Origin: Paracoccus sp. DMF-8
GTDB taxonomy: Bacteria > Pseudomonadota > Alphaproteobacteria > Rhodobacterales > Rhodobacteraceae
Assembly: GCF_029309835.1 (NCBI RefSeq)
Contig: NZ_JARJHL010000010.1
Span: forward strand, 124,001-188,000
Reading direction: 5' to 3'
Length of the DNA: 64,000 bases
Shown here: piece after piece, positions 63,752-64,000 of the stretch
Position numbering within the stretch: the first letter of the stretch is position 1
Layout: each line of letters opens with the position of its first letter
Translations under genes and position numbers: made by a program
The notes under the pieces: model-generated
What the model saw: the letters and a program-made list of their open reading frames with translations, nothing else
The model's database searches: none
Told to the model about the DNA's origin: nothing

Positions 63752-64000
63752 ATGCTGCAGATCCCGTTCTGGAAGCGCATCGCTATCCTGCTGACGGTGG
63801 GCTTTGGCCTGCTGCTCGCGATGCCAAACGCATTCTATTCCCGTGTCGAGCAACATAACGACGCGCTGGCGAGTGTCGAAAAGACCGGGGTCACCACGCC
63901 CGAGGATGAGGCGGCGATTGCTGGCTGGCCGGGCTTTCTGCCCTCGCGGCTGGTTGCGCTTGGCCTTGACCTGCGCGGCGGTGCGCATTTGCTGGGGCAG
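63752..64000 (+). CDS. secD: protein translocase subunit SecD (partial, 5' end)
   Basis: First 83 codons; the gene runs off the window. It starts MLQIPFWKRIAILLTVGFGL, the first membrane helix of SecD, and reaches the family signature ALGLDLRGGAHLLGQ. SecD works with SecF and YajC to drive late steps of protein export. Adjacent to yajC on the same strand. Confidence 0.95.
   Translation, partial: MLQIPFWKRIAILLTVGFGLLLAMPNAFYSRVEQHNDALASVEKTGVTTPEDEAAIAGWPGFLPSRLVALGLDLRGGAHLLGQ

Overview
The window is high-GC DNA from an alphaproteobacterium, most likely a Rhodobacteraceae member close to Paracoccus. This rests on gene content and order: a double-length dCTP deaminase, fabH-plsX-rpmF, a TIGR02300 protein, divergent hemC/hemE, a DUF5928-type GT14 glycosyltransferase beside a sulfotransferase, a pccB-pccA-mcm propionate cluster and a liu-type leucine degradation cluster. 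No taxonomic search was possible, so this is an inference.

Layout. 0-10.1 kb is ordinary chromosome: the scpB end, dcd, tRNA-Pro(GGG), a MerR regulator, ihfA, a DksA-type zinc finger, fabH-plsX-rpmF, the sulfotransferase/GT14 pair, a HIT protein, an ABC ATPase and a CHCC zinc finger. 10.2-13.8 kb is an accessory island with an intact IS5-family element, an internally deleted IS1182-family element, an unknown ORF, an operator-like palindrome and a broken Rha-type phage gene, ending at tRNA-Ala(GGC). 14-19.5 kb holds small conserved genes, a metallopeptidase, a GntR regulator, an intradiol dioxygenase-like protein, hom and a glycosyltransferase. 19.7-29.2 kb is the propionyl-CoA to succinyl-CoA module (mcm, pccA, pccB) with small lipoproteins between, headed by TTTGCAAA-like repeats that may be a PccR operator. 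29.3-34.5 kb has alr, an MlaEF-like transporter and phoH-ybeY-corC. 34.8-39.5 kb has an ABM-GNAT fusion, an FAD oxidase and a LysR/DoxX/VOC group. 39.7-42.3 kb holds a tRNA-like element and a Mu-like prophage remnant. 42.5-49.1 kb has a RecD-like ATPase, an EamA transporter, hemE/hemC, cobD and a cobC-type phosphatase. 49.5-59.1 kb is leucine/isovalerate catabolism (ivd, mccB, mccA, GST, hmgL, liuC). 59.7-64 kb has an MFS exporter, dusA, mazG, yajC and the start of secD.

Together the metabolic genes form two acyl-CoA routes: leucine to acetyl-CoA plus acetoacetate, and propionyl-CoA to succinyl-CoA. Both use biotin carboxylases whose genes are broken in this sequence.

Important caveat: at least 17 otherwise conserved genes carry single-base frameshifts, including hemC, which is normally essential. 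They are densest in pccA and in mccB/mccA. The simplest explanation is uncorrected indel error in the assembly, so most 'broken' genes here should be read as probably intact in the organism. The exceptions are the IS1182 copy and the Mu-like remnant, where whole coding blocks are missing. I found no CRISPR array, rRNA operon or clearly novel defence system. The least explained items are the tRNA-like element at 39.73-39.81 kb, the ABM-GNAT fusion, and the unassigned 53.7-54.9 kb stretch between mccB and mccA.
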